Source: Entomortierella parvispora
Taxonomy: Eukaryota > Mortierellomycota > Mortierellomycetes > Mortierellales > Mortierellaceae
Length of the DNA stretch: 64,000 nucleotides
NCBI GenBank assembly: GCA_963573315.1
Contig: OY752143.1
Span: 2,542,001 to 2,606,000 of the forward strand
Reading direction: 5' to 3'
The notes beneath the pieces were generated by a model. The model was not told the DNA's origin, ran no database searches, and saw only the letters and a program-made list of their open reading frames with translations. This document shows positions 1-12,653 of this stretch, one piece after another. How positions within the stretch are numbered: the first letter of the stretch is position 1; each line of letters opens with the position of its first letter. Both the position numbers and the translations under genes were made by a program.

Positions 1-3000
1 GCGGGATAACTGTTCTATTCTTGGGTCCAGACACATCCACCTGGTGAATGGTCAGCGATGGGTTCCTCCAACGTGCCATTAATTTGTGTTTGAGCTCTTC
101 CTTAGTCACGCCAGTAGCGAGAGGATCCCAATGACGCTGTCCCGAGGGGTTGTTGAACATATCCTCCACAATGGGATCGTAAAGGGCATCTTCGTGTGCA
201 GTCAGTGGTCGGATACAGTCGTAGAATCCGGGAATTTTGGCCGTCCTATCGGGATTGACAAGTTCGGATAAAACCTTGACCATGTCAATCAGGGGTTCAG
301 AGACAGCTCCCCCGTCCACTCCTGAGTGCAGATCCACATTCTTGCTGTTAATAGTCAAAGTCGAGTGAATAACTCCGCGAAGACCATAGGTTAGGCAAGG
401 AATATCTTCTCCGAGCCAGTACGAGTTACTATTTCAATAACAAAGGAGATTAGATGGCTGAGCAGCGATAGTCGGTAGCAGAACAAGTAAAACGGAGTTT
501 CCTTACCTCAACAAAATAACATCAGCTTCCTCAAAGAGACTGATGTTTTGATCCACCGCTTGGAAAAAGCCCACGCTTCCATTCTCTTCCTCGCCCTCGA
601 TCAAGAATTTGACGTTTACATCCAACTTTTGCTCCTCTTGCAATTCGCTTGCTGCAAAAATGCAAGCCAGGATAGGACCTTTGTTGTCCGAAGCTCCGCG
701 TCCATATAGATATCCGTCCTTGCCTAGCAAAAGAAAAGAACAAACTGATTTAGTTTCCCCCAGCGCGAAAAAGGCTGAATGAAGCACTTCCCCGGGGCAT
801 CATATTTGGAAGGTCGAGACTGGGTTTTCTTTACCTGTCAGCTTAAATGGAGGGTGATCCCACTTCTTGCTATCTGCTGCAATGACGTCGTAATGGCCAT
901 ACACAAGCACATTCAGTGGTCTCGCGTTCTCGTTCAGTTTTGAAGAACGTGCACTGAACTGTCCATATACCAGTGGGTTCTGTCCCGGCGCTCCCGGAAT
1001 CAATCGAGATTCTGCTCCGAGCTGTTGAAAAACAGCCTTCAAGAATTTCGCACCTCTTCTGCATTCCTCCAACTGTGATGGTACTCCCGAGACTGTGGGC
1101 ATTGCGATCCACTTTTCCAAGGCATACAACATAACGTCTATTTGGGTGCAATCATAATCACCGGTTAATCTCTCTGCCGCAGCTAATAATGTCTCTTGTC
1201 GATATTTTAGCAATGATGGATACCTTCTGCTGCTGTATCCACGGGTTCTACTTGAGTACTGCATTTGTTGATAGACCAAAGCTACAAACAAAAAACTCCA
1301 GTTGGTCAAGCCGAAATGCGATTAAGGACCACCATTCTTCTCTATTCGTACCTTAATAAGCTTGTCGCTTCCACCACTGATCAGGTAGTCCTTTGTGCTT
1401 GCCAAAGAAAGAACACTTCCACTGTGATCACTCCATGTCTGCAATGGCTCGAAGCTTCGATGCCATTGCTAGCAGAAAACAGATAAATGTAAACAAATTA
1501 GGTGTTATTCTTTTGAAGAATTGAGAGCATGGTTGTGGTTTCCATAAATCTTCATGCATAATCACACCATCCGGTACCTTCACAACGCCATCCGCAGATG
1601 CACTGTAAACTTGCGATCCTCGGACAACAAGGGCAAGAACATCGTCCTTTGGGAAGCGGGAAAATAGAAAAAGAAGTGTTAAAAATCGATTGTGGTCACA
1701 CAGGGCCTCAACTGGGCGCAAATAGATTTTAAGATCTGTCCATACTTCATGAGCAATCAAAGACCGAATAAGCTGGAAGGTCTCCAAATCAAAGATCTGA
1801 GGGATCAAAAAGAGAGATAGGTAGTTAGTCTCCATGATATCCAACATCTTGTGAAGCAGAAGATAGGAGAGAGAGTTGAGCTTGCCTTGATGTTGCCTCC
1901 TTGAGAACCGCAGAATAAGAAGCCGTCGTGTAGCGCAAGAGTCAAAGTGCTAGCATCCACGCCGGCCTTCAAGGTCTTCCAGAGCTCAATGGATCTGCCT
2001 TTGTGAAGTTTCCATAGCTGGATCGATGGTAGGACAATAATAAAAAGTTAGAATAGGATTCGGGTGCAGCAGAGATGCATGCATCTGGCCAGAAGGTGTC
2101 GCCTTGCCTTGATATCTCCCTCTCCGGATCCGGAAAACAGGATCTCGCCTTCAACATTGGGGACTTTTCCGAGAAGCAAACAGTAAACGTATCCGAAATG
2201 ACTGTTCTGGTAGATGCACGACTCTGGAATGCTGTACCGGGTTACTTGGTCGTCGGGCTCGTTTGTATGTGATGACCCCTCAAAAAACCGGGGAGTATGG
2301 CTCCGAAGACTATGAGTGATGTTGGGCGACTGGGGCACATCTGGCTTGGACTCTGAGAAATCAAACCACTGCAACGAGAGAAAAAAAATGGCTGTTTAGC
2401 AGTTACCCAGAGTTCATGAGAAAGGAGCAGAGCAAAGTATTGATCATACCTGAATACTGGTGTTCTGGCAGCCAATGTACATGGTGTTCAAGGCATCTGA
2501 AAAGACGACAGAGAAAACATCGCCGACGTCTTGGCTAGAGTGGATATGATACAGGCATTTGAAGGTGGTTGTGTCCCAGACGCGCACAGTACCATCTCCA
2601 GACGAGCTGAAAAGCCACTTTCCGTCTTCGCGCAAGGTCAGTGAGAGGATGCTGCCGAGATGACCCTTGAGATTGGCCTTGAGTTGAAAGTGCTCGAGAT
2701 CCCAGACCTAAGAAGCGTAAGCAAAAGGATGCAAAGGTACCTGTGAGCATACAGGGAAGGATGAGCTGACTCTTTTCGACAGACTGACACCGCGATCACG
2801 ACATCTGGATAAGGTTCACTGCGATTGTCCGTACGTGGATGTCAGAGCCATGGGCCCCTTGGCCTCCACTGAAGAGGAGGTTCTCTGTTGCGGCAAGGGA
2901 AAGCACCGAGTTTTCTTCCTGAGTCAGTGTGTGTAAACAAGCAGATGTCTGACTGGATGCACCATGCACCGACGAGCTACGGGACAGACTGGCTGTGAGG

Positions 3001-3118
3001 GGAGTTGTGGTTCATAAAGAAAAAAAAAAGAGTTCAGTCCTCCGAATGTGCACCGCATAATCGCATAATGAGAATGAAAGAGGGTAATGAACGCACACAT
3101 ATCCTGGCGGGTAGACAT
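1..3118 (-). CDS. DUG2: Dug2-like WD40 + M20 peptidase (3' end cut by window)
   Basis: Subunit of the fungal Dug2-Dug3 glutathione-degrading amidotransferase by family knowledge. The order WD40 repeats then an M20 metallopeptidase fold is specific to Dug2. Exons on the minus strand: 3118-3097, 2992-2835, 2707-2450, 2368-2108, 2017-1886, 1796-1746, 1646-1578, 1468-1352, 1281-1224, 1182-835, 723-507, 428-<1; all phases are consistent. Exons 2-9 encode the propeller (blade motifs such as FSSSGDGTVRVWD and YSASADGVVK). M20 metal-site motifs are GHYDV, GRGASDNKG and EGEEENGS in exons 10-11. Oddities: two introns start with GC (2107 and 1885), one intron is only 41 nt (1223-1183), and the 22-nt first exon is the least certain part. 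The C-terminal M20 portion lies beyond base 1. Confidence 0.88.
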
Positions 3119-3812
3119 GGCAGGCTGATAAAGGTGGGAGGGAGCAGAGGTGATAAGCTGTTTTGAAGAGGAAAGTAGAATGAATGGATGAATAAATGAA
3201 CAAACGGGAAATGGGGGAAAGAAAGAGTCAGTGTGTGGGGATCTGTCCTCAGCATAGAGAGCATCGTCCAAAAAGAGGTTTCTGGGCCTCAGCCACCCCA
3301 AGGGGATTTATGCGTCCTCCTTTTTGGCCACGCGAGTGGGACGCGAACGCTCTGCTCGCTCTTTACCTTGCCAGGCCAGGCCAGACCTAGCCTTTGCCTT
3401 GCTGTCGCCTCAAAGAAGAACGAGGAGAACAAGAGGACTAACCACTGAATCCTCGGCTCTCCCCTTCAGCCTTGCAATAGTTAGCACGTTAGTACAGCAA
3501 GCAAGGAACCGGTTCTTGGGCCAAGATCGAACAAGGCCTGAGGGGAGGGATCTTCATCCGGTGCAGGATCAATTGAGAACTCGCCCAAAGGGACTAGACG
3601 CTGCTCTTTGGCGTGGCAACACAGGCGAAGGGAACCAAAGAAAGAGTGAAGGAGCACAGAAGCACAGACGCACCTCTGTGTCGTCGCCAGTCATCAACAA
3701 CAGGGTGCTCCGCCGCCAGTCCTTTTTTCTTTCTCTTTTTTTTTTTTTTTTTTTTTCGCCTTCTTCTTTCCCGCCCCACCTTTTCCTTCTTCAACCCGCT
3801 ACACCTCCCAAC
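3119..3812. promoter_or_regulatory. Divergent intergenic region DUG2 / hexokinase
   Basis: About 0.7 kb between two divergent start codons, so it must hold both promoters. The hexokinase side carries a pyrimidine-rich leader with a T tract at about 3729-3756 directly ahead of the ATG. No TATA box or coding potential was recognised; open frames here are short and lack family similarity. Confidence 0.6.
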
Positions 3813-5541
3813 ATGCCTTCGACTCGACCTCAATCCGAGGCCATCAACCGAATCACAAAGATCTTTGCATTCCCAATCTCTGCCTATGATGCCCTGGTTG
3901 ACCAATTCATCAAGGAAATGCGCGAAGGTCTCCAACAAGAGAATCGCATGGTAAGCACTTGCTGATTCCCTCCTCCATTTCTGTTGCATGAACTTTCCAT
4001 CAACTGTCATGCTGACTCTCACTTCTTCTCTTCAGCCCATGATCCCGACATTCGTTTATGAACTCCCCACAGGCGAGGAAAAGGGCGCTATTCTCTCGCT
4101 CGATTTGGGTAAGTCTAGTCGATCGTTGTAGATCGGGGTTGAAGGGACACAGCAAGTAATGACAGTTTGGTTATCACTTTCTCCACACGGCACAATAGGC
4201 GGAACCAACTTGCGGGTCTGCAGGACGACTCTCTCCGGAAATGGCGAGTTTGATATTATCCATCAGAAATGGACCATATCAGATGAGCTCAAGAAAGGGC
4301 CGGGCGTGGAGCTGTTTGCCTGGATCGCCGAGAGAATCGAAGAGTTTCTCTCAGGACAATGTCATCATGAGCGTCCTGAGGGAGTGTTCCCCTTGGGAAT
4401 GACGTTTTCATTCCCTTGCAACCAACAGGACATCAACGTCGGCATGCTGATCAACTGGACAAAAGGTACAGCAACAGGCCCACGGACTTTTTTTGTTTTC
4501 GTGACGCGATAAGAACATAGTTTTCTGTTGGGCTCCCCACAATGGCCGATCATTCGTTGACAGATCGTTATCTTTTGTTTTTATTTTTGTCCCACTTGAA
4601 CAGGTTTCCGGGGGCAGGATGTTGTTGGAAAGGACGTGGTCAAGATTCTGCAGGACCAACTCGATGCCAGAAACTTGCACGTCAAAGTCAATTCACTGAT
4701 CAACGATACCGTGGGTACCCTTTTGGCCACAACTTACAAGCACTCGGGTTGTGAAATTGGTATTATCTTTGGAACGGGAACCAACTGCGCCTACCTAGAG
4801 GATCAGAAAGAGATTACCAAGATCAAGATCGGAGCCGCCAACTATACGTCGCCTACCGGCCAGCAGATCATCAACACAGAGTGGGGTGCGTTTGGAAACA
4901 CTAGTGGAGCCTTGCCCACGAACGAATACGATATCGCCGTGAACGCCAAGAGCAGCCAGCCCGGAAAGCAATTGTACGAAAAAATGGTCTCGGGTCTGTA
5001 CATTTCGGAATTGGCTCGCTTTGTCATCCATGACCTCGCTCAAAAGGGCGAATTGTTTGCGGATGGCACTGACAAACCAAAGACAGACGCAGAGATGGGA
5101 AACCTTGCTATCAAAGAACGATTTGATGGAGCCATGATGGGAGCCTTGGAAGGCGACGAATCTGAGACGTTGACTGTGATCGAGCAGCATTTCCAAAAGA
5201 GCTACGGTCTTGCTACCTCGCAGAGCGATCGGGAAACAATCAAGGCCATCTGTCAGTTAATTTCTGCTCGAGCGGCGCGCTTGTCCGCCGTCGGAATCGC
5301 GGCGTTGATCAAGAAGCGCGAGCTGCTGTTGCAGTCCAAGAAGGTGGTTGTTGGAATTGACGGCAGTCTGTTCAACAAGTACCCAGGCTTCCGTCGACAT
5401 CTCGAGGGAGCGCTGCACGAAATCTTTGACCCGGCCACAGTCACTGCCAAGATTGAGCTCATTGGCGCGGAGGACGGAAGTGGAGTGGGTGGAGCCATTG
5501 CTGCGTACCTTTCCTGCAAGCAACAAGGACACACCATTTAG
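3813..5541 (+). CDS. HXK: Hexokinase
   Basis: ATP-dependent phosphorylation of glucose/hexose, the first step of glycolysis, in the cytosol. Four exons: 3813-3950, 4036-4108, 4199-4465, 4604-5541, giving 471 aa, the usual length of fungal hexokinases. Phosphate-1 loop LDLGGTNLRV at about residues 66-75, sugar-binding segment GMTFSFPCNQ near 138, catalytic Asp in NDTVGT near 193, then FGTGTNCAYLE and INTEWGAFG, and the adenosine-side glycines (VGIDGSLF; GAEDGSGVGGA) near the C-terminus. The start ATG follows a CT-rich leader. Introns are all short GT-AG. Hexokinase versus glucokinase preference cannot be decided from sequence alone. Confidence 0.95.
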
Positions 5542-6802
5542 GGAAAGGGAACGGTTGAAGGGGGTGAAGACATATTCTCAGTAATGAAGCAAATGTAAAT
5601 ATATGCTGAAAATGGCTGCACGCAATTGCGCTCGACCTACATGTTGTTGTCTCCCTGCATGCCTATTCGCGGATGCGCATTTTGCTCCTTTCCACCAAGA
5701 ACTGGGCAGTCGCGCCTGCATTTCTTGACTGTTGTGTACCGTTTTGCCCCCTGTCGGTGACCTGAGCTCAATGGCGGAAAACATGATTGAAAATCTCGCA
5801 AGGTTGGGTTGTGAGATCAACTCCACAGAGAGGAGGATAAGGAGGAGCGGGTCCAAAGGCAAAAAAAAATAAGAGAGAGAACGAGAGTCAAGACAGGGGT
5901 TAACTCGATCCATTTATGAACGAAAAAGATACATCGTGCTCTCTGTTTGGGGCAGGAAAGAGAGAGATGGACGCGAGTTAACTGGTTGCCACCGCCACAA
6001 TTTTCTCTTTTTCTTTCCTTTTCTTTCCTGCGCAAGAGTCCATGAACATGGATGGATGGACAGTGAGCAGAGTCCAGACAAAGAGACAAAGAGAGAGATG
6101 GAGAAGAGAGTACAGTAATGGTACATGCACACAGACATGAGCAAAAAAAAAAATGAAAAGAGGCGGAGGAGTGAGTGTGGACCATGTCTTGGAGTGCTCT
6201 CACTCCAGGGCCGTTTTTTTAGGCTTCATTCATTCAGTCGGTCCCTGTGCCTGTTGTGCCTGTTGTGCCTGTGTGCTTGTGCGGACCAAGAAGAGAGCGA
6301 GCGAGAGCAGCAAAGAAGAAGGAAGGAAGGAAGGAGCAAAGGAAGGAAGGAAAGAAGGACGGAATGAAGAACAGACAGACAGAGCAAACACACACAAACA
6401 CAACAGGCACATTTGCACAACACACGCAGAGGACGAAAGCGGCAACTGGGCGCACAGGTGCAGACAATCGAATGAGCAGCATGGCCCTTCTTATTTTTCA
6501 TTTCACGAGTGCACCTTCGGCTGTGTTTCCTGCCTCTCCCCTTTGCGTTCCTCTCTCTTTGCCGTGCCTCTCCCTTCCTTTGTCTCTTCTCTTTCTTTCT
6601 CTCTCTCTCCCCTCCATCTCATCTCTCCTGCTTGTGTGTCGCCTCTTTCCATCCATCCCCTGACCTCTTCCCTCCTTCGTTCCTGCCTCCACCTCCACTC
6701 CCACCCCTCCCCCCCTCTCATTCGTTCACACCTGGCCCTCTCCTTCTAGCACCTGCGCGGATCAACTCAACTCCAGCCCCGCCAGGAATTCACACTACAA
6801 CC
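5542..6802. promoter_or_regulatory. Intergenic region; pyrimidine-rich leader of the RhoGEF
   Basis: Holds the hexokinase 3' UTR and the RhoGEF promoter. Low-complexity stretches dominate: GGAA/GAAG repeats at about 6320-6362 and a strongly C/T-biased tract from about 6520 to 6760 leading into the RhoGEF ATG. Many frames stay open because of the bias, but none resembles a protein. Confidence 0.6.
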
Positions 6803-9800
6803 ATGAACCCAATGAACTCGCCCAGGCCCATGGCCATGGCGCCACAGAGGGTAACGACATTCTCTCTGCGCGCCATTTCTTCCTGAATTCCATCCATTCA
6901 ATGCAACGCGATCCAACTTCCAACTCACCATTGAATCCTCTTTCTCCTCTCTTCCGATGCGCCTCGTAGCCCTTCTATCCTGGACCACCCAACCCAGGAT
7001 TCAGCAACCAACAGCCATTGCGACCCATCCCTCCTCATGTATGCGTCAACCTGCTGCCCTTGTCTTGGTTCCTGTTTGTCTTGCCATGTTCAACGTCCGT
7101 TCGCATTGACAGCCGCTTCTCCTACTAACCATAACGGTATAACGGTCTGCACTATCTGATTGCTCGGACCTGAAATAGCTTCAACGCCCTCCTTTTGAAC
7201 TGCCTATGCTCCCCCTTCCAAGATCGCAGAACCCCCTTGAAGATCTGATTGAAACGGAAAAGGAATATGTGCAGGACCTGAAGATCCTCTTGCAGGTATG
7301 AAAAAAACGTGTTGCTTTCAATGCTTTGTCGCCATACTTTTGCGTTTGTTCCTGCCCTCTGGCGACTCGCTCTTTGAAAAATGACCCTGACTGACTGGGC
7401 AACTCTTTTTTTTTTTTTTTTTGACCTTCAGCGAGTCTCCGCTGGTTGGACACAGGAGGATTTTCCGCCCAAAGAGGTGGACGAGATGCTTCGGGATATC
7501 GAGATCATCCACACCGTCAACAGGAAACTGACCAAGAAGCTTGAGGACGTGCAGTCCAGCCCAGATGCTATGAGCGAGCTTGGCAAGGCCCTCATGTGGT
7601 TTGTCGATGCCATGGAGGCCCCCTATTCCAACTATTGCAGAAACCATGTGCCCCTACTCGACAACTGGCCCGAGATCATCAATAACTCACGGTTACAAAA
7701 CATCCTCACCGTATGTACATCTGGTGGAACGGGAGCCGTCCTTGATTGCGTCAACTATTATTGTTAAAAACAGCCCACTTAATCCGCCTGTGATCGTTTT
7801 TGCCTCTGTAGGAAATTGCCGCGGAACAGGTGCAGCATGTCACCCTCGATACGTTCATGATGAAACCAATAGATCGCCTGCATTATTACCGCAGGTTATA
7901 TATGGTATGTCAAGCAAGCTGACCGAAGGGCAAGGCAAAGACGTCTTGTTTATTGCTACAAAACAGAGTGTACTAACTCGTCTTTATCACATTTGTCTTG
8001 ATCTATGGAATTACAGCGGCTATTGGAGAGCTCAGAACGCGGAAACCCCGACTTTGAGGCACTGGAGGCAGCCTTCTTGCGCATTGACACCATCTTGCGC
8101 TTAGTAACGGTCGACGTGCCTGGAACTTCACGCCATCCAGCTTCACCCGCACTCTCTGGCATCTCCAGTATGTCTGCCTTAAGGCACGCACTTCCTTCAC
8201 CACCCATCACAGATCAAACTTCGCCTAATTTCCCTCCTCAGGGCAGGATGCCAAACTCTCCAGCCCTACCCCCATCACCACTCTCGCCTGGCATGAGCCC
8301 ACACCAGCGCCCACAGCCAAATAACCAAGGTCCACCTCGGACCGCCGAGGCGATGATGGCAATGGAGCAGTCTCTGGACACCAGCAAAGTTTTGGATCTA
8401 TTCACAATGCAACCCAAAGCCTGTGCGCTCTCCCTGGCGACAATTGAGCGAGAGGTTGTTGTTCGCGGAGATTATTGCTTCACTATTTCCACAGACGACG
8501 GCGCGGAGGATCGGTTTCAGGACGGACATGTGATCCTGCTTTCGGACCTCTTGCTGGTCTGCAGGACAAAAACACACGAGGAAAGAGACAATAACCCCGA
8601 GGGCGACAATTCGGCATTCTGGCTGCTGTTCCCGCCTTTGGCGATTCGACACGTCATTGCAAGGGACGGCACTGGAGAGGACCAGGTGCCGATTGTGGAA
8701 TTGACTATTGTCAGCAGAGTGAAAGCGCGGATATGGATTCTAGAGGATCAACTAAAGTTTTCATGGATCAATGAGATCAACAGTGCTCAGCAACGAGACT
8801 TTGCCAGAGCTCAGCAGGGTCCACCCCAAAGGAATATGACCCAGACGCGGCCCATGATGCGGCCCTCTTCACCGTTGTCGCCTACTTTTCAGGGTGGTCC
8901 TCCTCAACAGTATAATGGTGGGCCTGTCTCGCCACAGTTTCAGGGCCAGCCAGGTGGACCCATGCCTCTGCGTCCTCGACCTTCGATGATGGGTAGACCT
9001 CCAATGGGTGCACCCATGGGCTCGCCTGGCTTTCGACCACAAATGGGACCAGGAATGGGGCCGGGGCCAGGAATGGGACCAGGAATGAGACCAGGGCCAG
9101 GAATGGGGCCAGGAATGGGTCCAGGGCCAGGAATGGGGCCAGGAATGGGTCCAGGGCCAGGAATGGGGCCAGGAATGGGTCCAGGGCCAGGAATGGTCCC
9201 CGGCATGGGACCCAGACCATCGATGAACGGACGTCCGGGACCACGTCCCTTTAATCGAGCCATGGTAGGAACAGGAGTGGGGTTGCCTTCAGAGGCGACC
9301 AACATCTTGCGGAAAACCGTAAATGTTTTTCTCATCTTTACCTTTTGATTTTCTGCACAATAGAGTATGCGACGATCGAACACGATGGGCCGATCGAACA
9401 CTATGGGCCGGTCCAATACTATGAACGGAAGGCCCAGGGGAAGGGTACTGGCCCAAAACGACGCAGCTGCGGCCAAAGAAGTGATGTTCAAGACAAAACC
9501 ATGTGATGTCTTTCAATGGCGGGACGATATCTGGGATCCGTTGGTGGAGGATGACGACTGCTTTGTGGAATTGCGATTGACGACGGCAAATCGACTGGCA
9601 ATGGCAGTGACGACATTTGAACAAGGACAGCTGGTCTTGAATGCCTGGATTGTCGAGTCGACTACTTTTAGACGAGCCTCTGAAACGGATGTGAGCGTGT
9701 CCATGGACATGGGCGCAAGTGTGCAGTGGTTCATGGTGGCTATGAACTCTGGACGAGAAGCAGAGGATTTCTGTATGGCATTTCAACGGACCAAGGATCG

Positions 9801-10254
9801 GGCCATGTACGACCCAAGCCTAGTAAGGTCGGGGGCGTCACCGGTGCTCTCTCGCGGGGATTCATTAGCCTCAACGGTGTTGCCAAAGACTGCGAGGGAA
9901 CGTCCAGTGAAGCAAACGTTGAGCTCGATGTATCCTCCTTGCGAATGCAAGTTGCTGCTGCAAGCAGGCGATCATGGTCAATGGATGAGTTTGGGAACGG
10001 CCAGAGTCGAGGTCAAGAAGGAAACGCCCTCGGGTCATGTACGATTGTTTGTAGGCTTGGTGTCAAACAATCGACGGATTCTGGATAGCGTCATCGTGCA
10101 ATGCGATTGTCTGGAGCTGGTGGGACCGAAAAAGTTGGCGATCACGCTGATGAATGCTCAAGAGAAGATGAGTATTATCTATATGCTCCAGTTCAAGGAT
10201 GAAGGGTTGACGAACAAGATCTTTGAAGCTCTCAGCTTGAACGAGAATGAGTAG
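6803..10254 (+). CDS. Rho guanine-nucleotide exchange factor (DH-PH)
   Basis: Predicted activator of Rho/Cdc42-type GTPases. Seven exons: 6803-6850, 6970-7038, 7179-7295, 7432-7710, 7812-7904, 8017-9318, 9364-10254; 932 aa. DH domain about residues 57-230 (start signature LIETEKEYVQDL, later PIDRLHYYRRLY), PH domain about 335-465 (GDYCFTIS, ILLSDLLLVC, KFSWINEIN). A Pro/Gly/Met linker with a GPGM repeat lies at about 540-600, then a triple RSNTM repeat at the exon 7 start. The last ~290 aa contain two strand-rich blocks ending in a helix that could be further PH-like folds; this is inference. The first 55 residues are Pro-rich. The target GTPase cannot be named. Confidence 0.85.
9049..9205 (+). 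repeat. 30-bp coding minisatellite (GPGM repeat)
   Basis: Within RhoGEF exon 6. A unit reading roughly GGNATGGGNCCAGG is arranged as near-identical 30-bp copies at about 9106-9195 with degenerate copies upstream. It encodes alternating PGMGPG blocks, in frame throughout, so copy changes alter only linker length. Confidence 0.85.
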
Positions 10255-11741
10255 TTTTTCTAGCTAGCCTTTTATTTCTTTGTCTGCTTGCATTTTTATT
10301 TTTACCAAGTTTTCTCATCTTACATAATATCATTCACCACTTGCACTGTCGCACCAACAACGAATCACATCCAACATAAACCGCAACATTGACATTTCCC
10401 GGGGAATCACCATCGAGCATGTACCTGTCCAGGTATCATTTCATTTCATTTTTTTTTTTTTTTGAAGAATGTGCTCAGAGGATGGACGGGCGGCAAATAA
10501 GCTTGAGACCCGCGTACTTTTCTACAAGAAAGGGGATTTCTTTTGTTCTTTCTTGTGTCAACAGGTAGTTGCTTGATGAAAGGAGGAGGACATGTACTCA
10601 CCAGGATTAGTCTCGTTGCAGGAGCAAAAGGAGTTATCGTCCTTCTGTCAGATCCACGCTCTTGTGCAACCAGGAGCGAAAATAATGTTGTCCTACATTG
10701 CAATTTTTCTCAGGGTTAATAGCAAACGCATGGACAAACAAATGACTGGAAAAGGAGACAGGGCCAAGAAGAGGGTTTGGGGGTGGGTAGTTTGGGTTTC
10801 TCTCTCTTTTCTTTTGAACAAACCTGGCCGTTGGAGAGAAGGAAGGAGAAAGAGAAAGGAGTCAGTGGTTGAGAATGTTGGTACGAAGGCCGAATGCCGC
10901 CAATTGCCCTACGCTGGCAACGATGAGGAGCGTCGTTACCGGCGAAAGAAAAAAGGTTGGCAAAGGTGAAGAGCGCGCAAAAGATATTATTATCGTTATC
11001 GTTCAACCAAAGAGAAAACAAGGTCGGTTTTTGCAAATGAGAAAGAGGCAGAGAGCCGCAACAAAGAGAGAGATGATGATACGGATGATGATGGATAGAG
11101 GGCAGCCAGCCATGAGAGCATCCACAAGAAACGGTGGGACAGGGGTAGACGGTTGCAGGCTTGTTGGGAGAGAGTAGAGACTAAGAGAGAGAGAAAGAGA
11201 GAGAGCCTAGGCAGACAGATCAAGTCCGCGCAATAAAGCGGCTCTCATGGTCATGAAGGAATGACTGAACCCAGAAAGACGAGAGCGCGACGCACGAATG
11301 CCCTGGACTGGACTAGACTGCACCCAGGCTGAGAAGAGAGGACCTTCCTTGGAAAGACAGAACGAGGGTTGACATCATCTCTCTTTTTTCCCTCTTGTTC
11401 CTTCATCCCATTCTCCATTCACCGGCCTGCCTGCCTGCCTGCCTCCGTCCCCGTAACGACCCCTTCCTCTGCCCTTGACTGACCCCGCCTCGTCAACAGC
11501 AGCAACAACACACACACACACAGCAAAAAGAAAACCTGCCGCGTCCCGGTTTTCCGCCAGTTCTATTTTCTTCTTCCGTTCCGCCACTGCAACATCCGCC
11601 TTCTTTCCTTCTTTTTCGCCCCTGACCTCCTCTTCTTTCTCTCTTTCTCTCGTTCTTTTCCCTCTTTTCTTCTCCTCTTTTCTCCATTCGCATCCTTCAT
11701 CACTGCACATTCTCCTTCTCCTCTTCCTCCTCCTCCTCACA
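10255..11741. promoter_or_regulatory. Intergenic region, no gene seen
   Basis: About 1.5 kb between the RhoGEF stop and the next start. Contains a T tract near 10449-10463 and purine-biased runs at 10830-11210, then a CT-rich leader from about 11380 to 11741 before the secreted-protein ATG. No RNA gene, repeat family or coding frame could be supported. Confidence 0.5.
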
Positions 11742-12653
11742 ATGCGCTTCTCCCTCTCTGCATCCGTCGCGGCCTTTGTTGCCCTGGCCTCGGTCACCTA
11801 CGCCCAGGACGCCACCTGCTCTGCCATCCTCAACGACTACACCCCCGGTAGCTCCGGTGCCTACCAAAAGTGCTTCACCGACCAGGTGTACAACAATGCC
11901 CTCGCTGCCCAGGCCACCCCCGACTTCAAGGAGCTCATCACCAGCGTCTGCTCCAACAGCCCCTGCTCGCACTCCACCCTCGTCTCGGCCGAGACAAAGT
12001 ACATTGCCGCCTGCAATTCCTCGATCATCGCTGAGGAGGCCAATGGCAACGTCCTCCAGTTGGGCAAGAACGCCCTCAACATCTTCTTTGCTGAGCCTAT
12101 CCGTTCCGCCTTCTGCTCCTTGGATCCCAACGCGGTGCCCCCACCTCCTCCAGCTACCCCCACTCCTTCCTACTGCTTGTCCACCAGCATTGCCGTCCCT
12201 GCCAACCGCTTTGTTTCTCAGCTCGCGTTCTTCTTGACCTCGGGATCCATCCGCGCTTCCCAGTCTCCATTCTTCTTGTCTTTGGACTCTGCTGAGGTCT
12301 GCTCTGACTGCTCCCAGGAGTCCATGAACTCTACTATCGTGTACCTGGCCACCTACTTGATGCCCGGCGTCGGACCCTTCTACACCCCCGAGTTTGTTCA
12401 GTACTGGACCAAGGCTGTGCCCGCCTACAACACCCTGTGCAAGACCTCCTTCACCCAGACCTGGCCCAAGGGTACCTTGAACGAGACTGTCCCCAACCTC
12501 CCCACCAGCGTTCCTTCCGCGTCTCCCCTTCCTTCTTCCACAGCCACAACCTCTGCCCCTTCGCCCACCAAGGCGGCTAGCGGAGCTGGCTCCTTGAAGC
12601 CTGCTGCTCTTTTCGGCACTGCCATGTTGATGGTCGTTGCTGCCCTTCTTTAA
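11742..12653 (+). CDS. Secreted Cys-rich protein with probable GPI anchor
   Basis: Single exon, 303 aa, family not recognised. Residues 1-20 form a signal peptide (MRFSLSAS...ASVTYA, cleavage likely before QD). The mature part has many cysteines (for example VCSNSPC, CSDC) spread over about 240 residues and N-glycosylation sequons (CNSS, MNST, LNET). A Ser/Thr/Pro/Ala-rich stalk from about 250 to 285 precedes a short hydrophobic C-terminal tail with no charged end, the pattern of a GPI-addition signal. The start chosen is the ATG at the signal peptide; the frame is open further upstream only because the leader is CT-rich. Likely a wall or plasma-membrane surface protein. Codon use is strongly C-biased, suggesting high expression. 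Confidence 0.8.
   Translation: MRFSLSASVAAFVALASVTYAQDATCSAILNDYTPGSSGAYQKCFTDQVYNNALAAQATPDFKELITSVCSNSPCSHSTLVSAETKYIAACNSSIIAEEANGNVLQLGKNALNIFFAEPIRSAFCSLDPNAVPPPPPATPTPSYCLSTSIAVPANRFVSQLAFFLTSGSIRASQSPFFLSLDSAEVCSDCSQESMNSTIVYLATYLMPGVGPFYTPEFVQYWTKAVPAYNTLCKTSFTQTWPKGTLNETVPNLPTSVPSASPLPSSTATTSAPSPTKAASGAGSLKPAALFGTAMLMVVAALL

Noticed and set aside
6226..6721. Several overlapping frames of 70-200 codons on both strands
   Set aside because: All lie in GGAA/CT low-complexity sequence upstream of the RhoGEF and encode repetitive Arg/Glu/Lys or Ser/Leu/Pro strings.
11475..11741. N-terminal extension of the GPI-like protein
   Set aside because: The CT-rich leader is open in frame, but the internal ATG at 11742 starts a perfect signal peptide.
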